This document shows, in pieces, positions 62,100 through 64,000 of a stretch of 64,000 nt of DNA. The notes below the pieces were generated by a model. That model searched no databases, had not been told where the DNA came from, and saw nothing but the letters and a program-made list of their open reading frames with translations. A program made the translations under genes and the position numbers. Each line of letters starts with the position of its first letter. Within the stretch, counting starts at the first letter, position 1. This DNA comes from Planktothricoides raciborskii GIHE-MW2 (GTDB lineage Bacteria; Cyanobacteriota; Cyanobacteriia; Cyanobacteriales; Laspinemataceae), in NCBI RefSeq assembly GCF_040564635.1, contig NZ_CP159837.1:4823001-4887000 (forward strand), read 5' to 3'.

Positions 62100-63755
62100 T
62101 TGAATGAACTGTTATATACCCCGAGTGAAACTTTAAAAGTTGTTTTGAAAGTGATTGAAGTAGAAGTCCACCAACAACTCCGTGCATTCCTGCGATCGCA
62201 GGCGGAACCATACTGGCCCCATCATTTGACGATGGGGCGACTGGTAGCACGGGCGTTGCGTCTGGGTCGGAGTGCCTTGATCCAAACCGGGGTGCCGAGC
62301 GTGGGCTTCTACGGACGTCACCGCCTGAGTTATCTGATGCCGATCTTAATGTGGTCTTCCCCGGCCATCTTGGTGGCACCGGATTCCGTGCAACAGCGTT
62401 TACAGTTTGTGGAAATTCCTCAGTTACAGCAATGGATTGGCACTCATAAAACCATTCGCACCGGCGATCGCTGGCCTGGGGAGGACTTCCCCGGTCTGCT
62501 GATTATTTCTCCAGAATCTTGGTTAGCAGACCGTTTATCTGACAGCGGTCGATTGCCTCGTGGGGTGCCAACCATCCTCGACTGTGCCGATCAATTAGAA
62601 CAATCGGCGCGTCAGCAACTTAGTTTTAGCCTCAATGAAAGTGACTGGAATCAACTACTTCTCGCCCGTCCCGATCGCGCGGAAACCATCCGTCAAGTTC
62701 GGGTAAAACTCACCCATTCGCTGTTTCAGCATCCCGCCAATCCTTATCAGTGCTATTTGCTCGATCAAACGGAGCAAGAAATTCTTCAAGATTTACTCAA
62801 CGCCCTGGAATTTTCCCCTCAGACTGATTCCGGGTCTATTTCCGATCGCGGTAAAGTCCTCTCTTTGCCCGATAATTGGCATCTTTTTTGGCAACAATTT
62901 CACCCCCATAATGCCGCTCAGGAAGGCAACTCGGCTATAGACCGGTCTTCTTTGCTCTGGGCAGAAGTTAACCGCGATCGCGGTCAGTTTACTTTATCCA
63001 GTGGCCCGATTGAAGTGGCTTCCGCTTTGGCCAATGTTTGGCCTCAACAGCCCGTGGTGCTGATTGGTGGCGCTTTGGATCTGGACTCAGACGCCTCGAT
63101 CTATCGGCAAAAAGTTGGCTTGGGAGATTTAACTTGTGTCAAATTTTCCGTCGATCGCCAGAATGAGATCATTCAGCTTTACTTGCCGGAGCGAATTCCT
63201 ATGCCAAATACGCCCCAATTTCAAGGGGTATTATTAGAGCAACTGCGCCAGTTACTTTGTATTAGTGCCTCAGCCAAGGGACTCACGGTGATTGTGGTAG
63301 ACGATGTTCCCCTGAAAGCGCGGCTGGGATCGATTCTCGCGGCAGAATTTGGCTCACGGGTGCAGGTGGAAAAACCCCCAGAAAATGACCAAGGAATTTT
63401 AGTCACTGGCTGGGAATATTGGTGTCAGCACCCACCATCCTTTTTCCCGCCGCCAAAACTGCTGGCGATCGCTACTTTGCCCATTCCTTCCCTGGAAAAT
63501 CCCCTGGTAGCCGGTCGGGTGGCTTATTATAAACAAAACCGGCAGGATTGGTTTCGCCTCTATCTTTTGCCCACGGCTTTGAATACCTTACAACAGGCGA
63601 TCGCACCCCTGCGACAAACTCAAGGGGTGGTCGCCTTGCTGGACAACCGTACACTACACCGCACCTACGGCAAAGAAGTATTGGCCGCCCTCAGTCCCTA
63701 TGCCCGCATCGACTATCTAGATATAACTTGTTTTGGGGATGCCAAAAATAATTAG
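62100..63755 (+). CDS. DinG-like degenerate helicase
   Basis: 551 codons from TTG 62100; GTG 62151 (VIEVEVHQQLRAFLR) is an equally good start. The family is a cyanobacterial group related to DinG/XPD helicases: HLTMGRLVARALRLGRSALI, FYGRHRLSYLMPILMW, APDSVQQRLQF, and at the C-terminus LRQTQGVVALLDNRTLHRTY with YGKEVLAALSPYARI, as in the last helicase motif. Walker A (GxGKT) and DEAH are not seen, so ATP-driven unwinding is doubtful. Possibly a structural or DNA-binding relative. 14 bases behind the secreted protein gene. Confidence 0.75.
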   Translation: MNELLYTPSETLKVVLKVIEVEVHQQLRAFLRSQAEPYWPHHLTMGRLVARALRLGRSALIQTGVPSVGFYGRHRLSYLMPILMWSSPAILVAPDSVQQRLQFVEIPQLQQWIGTHKTIRTGDRWPGEDFPGLLIISPESWLADRLSDSGRLPRGVPTILDCADQLEQSARQQLSFSLNESDWNQLLLARPDRAETIRQVRVKLTHSLFQHPANPYQCYLLDQTEQEILQDLLNALEFSPQTDSGSISDRGKVLSLPDNWHLFWQQFHPHNAAQEGNSAIDRSSLLWAEVNRDRGQFTLSSGPIEVASALANVWPQQPVVLIGGALDLDSDASIYRQKVGLGDLTCVKFSVDRQNEIIQLYLPERIPMPNTPQFQGVLLEQLRQLLCISASAKGLTVIVVDDVPLKARLGSILAAEFGSRVQVEKPPENDQGILVTGWEYWCQHPPSFFPPPKLLAIATLPIPSLENPLVAGRVAYYKQNRQDWFRLYLLPTALNTLQQAIAPLRQTQGVVALLDNRTLHRTYGKEVLAALSPYARIDYLDITCFGDAKNN

Positions 63756-63906
63756 TTACTTTGCGATCGGTTATTTGGATGAAAGTGGATTTTCCGCTGC
63801 TACGTCCGAAAGTCCTTTCTCCCGCACCGAAAGCACCGTTTACCCCCGCTCCCTTAAAATGTTTCTACAGATAACACAATATTCATTATCAGCAGGGGAA
63901 TTAACT

Positions 63907-64000
63907 ATGGGAGAAGCAAAACGCCGCAAAGAGGCATTAGGAGAAAAATACGGTCACGAGGATTACATCCTACCTTGGATGCCAGTGACGAAAAGTCAAG
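63907..64000 (+). CDS. DUF2839 family small protein, 3' end cut by window
   Basis: ATG at 63907 with GGGG ten bases upstream; 31 codons are present (MGEAKRRKEALGEKYGHEDY and on to LPWMPVTKSQ). The start is the unmistakable opening of DUF2839 proteins, which continue with one or two membrane helices. Found throughout cyanobacteria; function unknown. Confidence 0.85.
   Translation, partial: MGEAKRRKEALGEKYGHEDYILPWMPVTKSQ

Noticed and set aside
1-64000. Search by eye for tRNA, rRNA and CRISPR arrays
   Set aside because: No cloverleaf with GTTCGA-type T-arm, no rRNA core motifs and no regularly spaced 25-40-base repeats with unique spacers were found; the tandem repeats seen have no spacers.

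Overview
The window looks like chromosomal DNA of a filamentous cyanobacterium, probably Oscillatoriales-like. Evidence: psbU, a CpcS/CpeS-type phycobilin lyase, ycf23/DUF561, DUF1517 and DUF2839 genes, very frequent HIP1 octamers (GCGATCGC), and many dispersed palindromes between genes. No rRNA, tRNA or CRISPR array was recognised. Gene density is moderate, with long repeat-rich gaps.

Layout. 1-7.1 kb (minus): a cut-off GT4 glycosyltransferase, a TPR-like lipoprotein, rimM, a coupled AAA ATPase/TOPRIM-like pair resembling two-gene phage-defence modules, and avtA. 7.8-13.7 kb (plus): alpha-glucan phosphorylase, an unknown protein with two C-terminal membrane segments, and a secreted GH10-like protein. 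13.8-20.9 kb (minus): an 1865-residue pseudokinase-TPR-WD40-FHA-pseudokinase protein and a companion FHA-pseudokinase. All three kinase-like domains lack the catalytic Asp, and the large gene carries several tandem repeats, two of them with 8-bp units. 21-30 kb: a wrecked TnpB gene, an SRPBCC protein, a 1.5-kb AT-rich leader with two perfect hairpins, and a 1792-residue repeat protein.

30-38 kb holds housekeeping genes: nadB and psbU, ycf23, an AllA-like gene with hisC, and inositol-3-phosphate synthase. 38-41 kb (minus) has a DUF6887-like gene with a broken partner and a small membrane-protein/ABC-exporter operon. 41-47.5 kb (plus): a short STAND NTPase, a 1161-residue subtilase whose N-terminal 42-residue repeats match those of the 1792-residue protein, and a MarC-family protein. 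48.5-56 kb: a coiled-coil protein with ten 37-residue repeats, the bilin lyase, a beta-CASP metallo-hydrolase, a DUF6679-like protein and tyrA. 56-64 kb (plus): two paralogous pentapeptide-repeat proteins, DUF1517, a secreted Gly/Ser/Arg-rich protein, a DinG-like degenerate helicase, and the start of a DUF2839 gene.

The most interesting items are the 1792-residue protein, with about 21 units of ~48 residues and two insertions at the same point of the unit; the pseudokinase pair with possible phase-variable 8-bp repeats; the AAA/TOPRIM-like pair; and several families of dispersed palindromic elements, some nested in one another.
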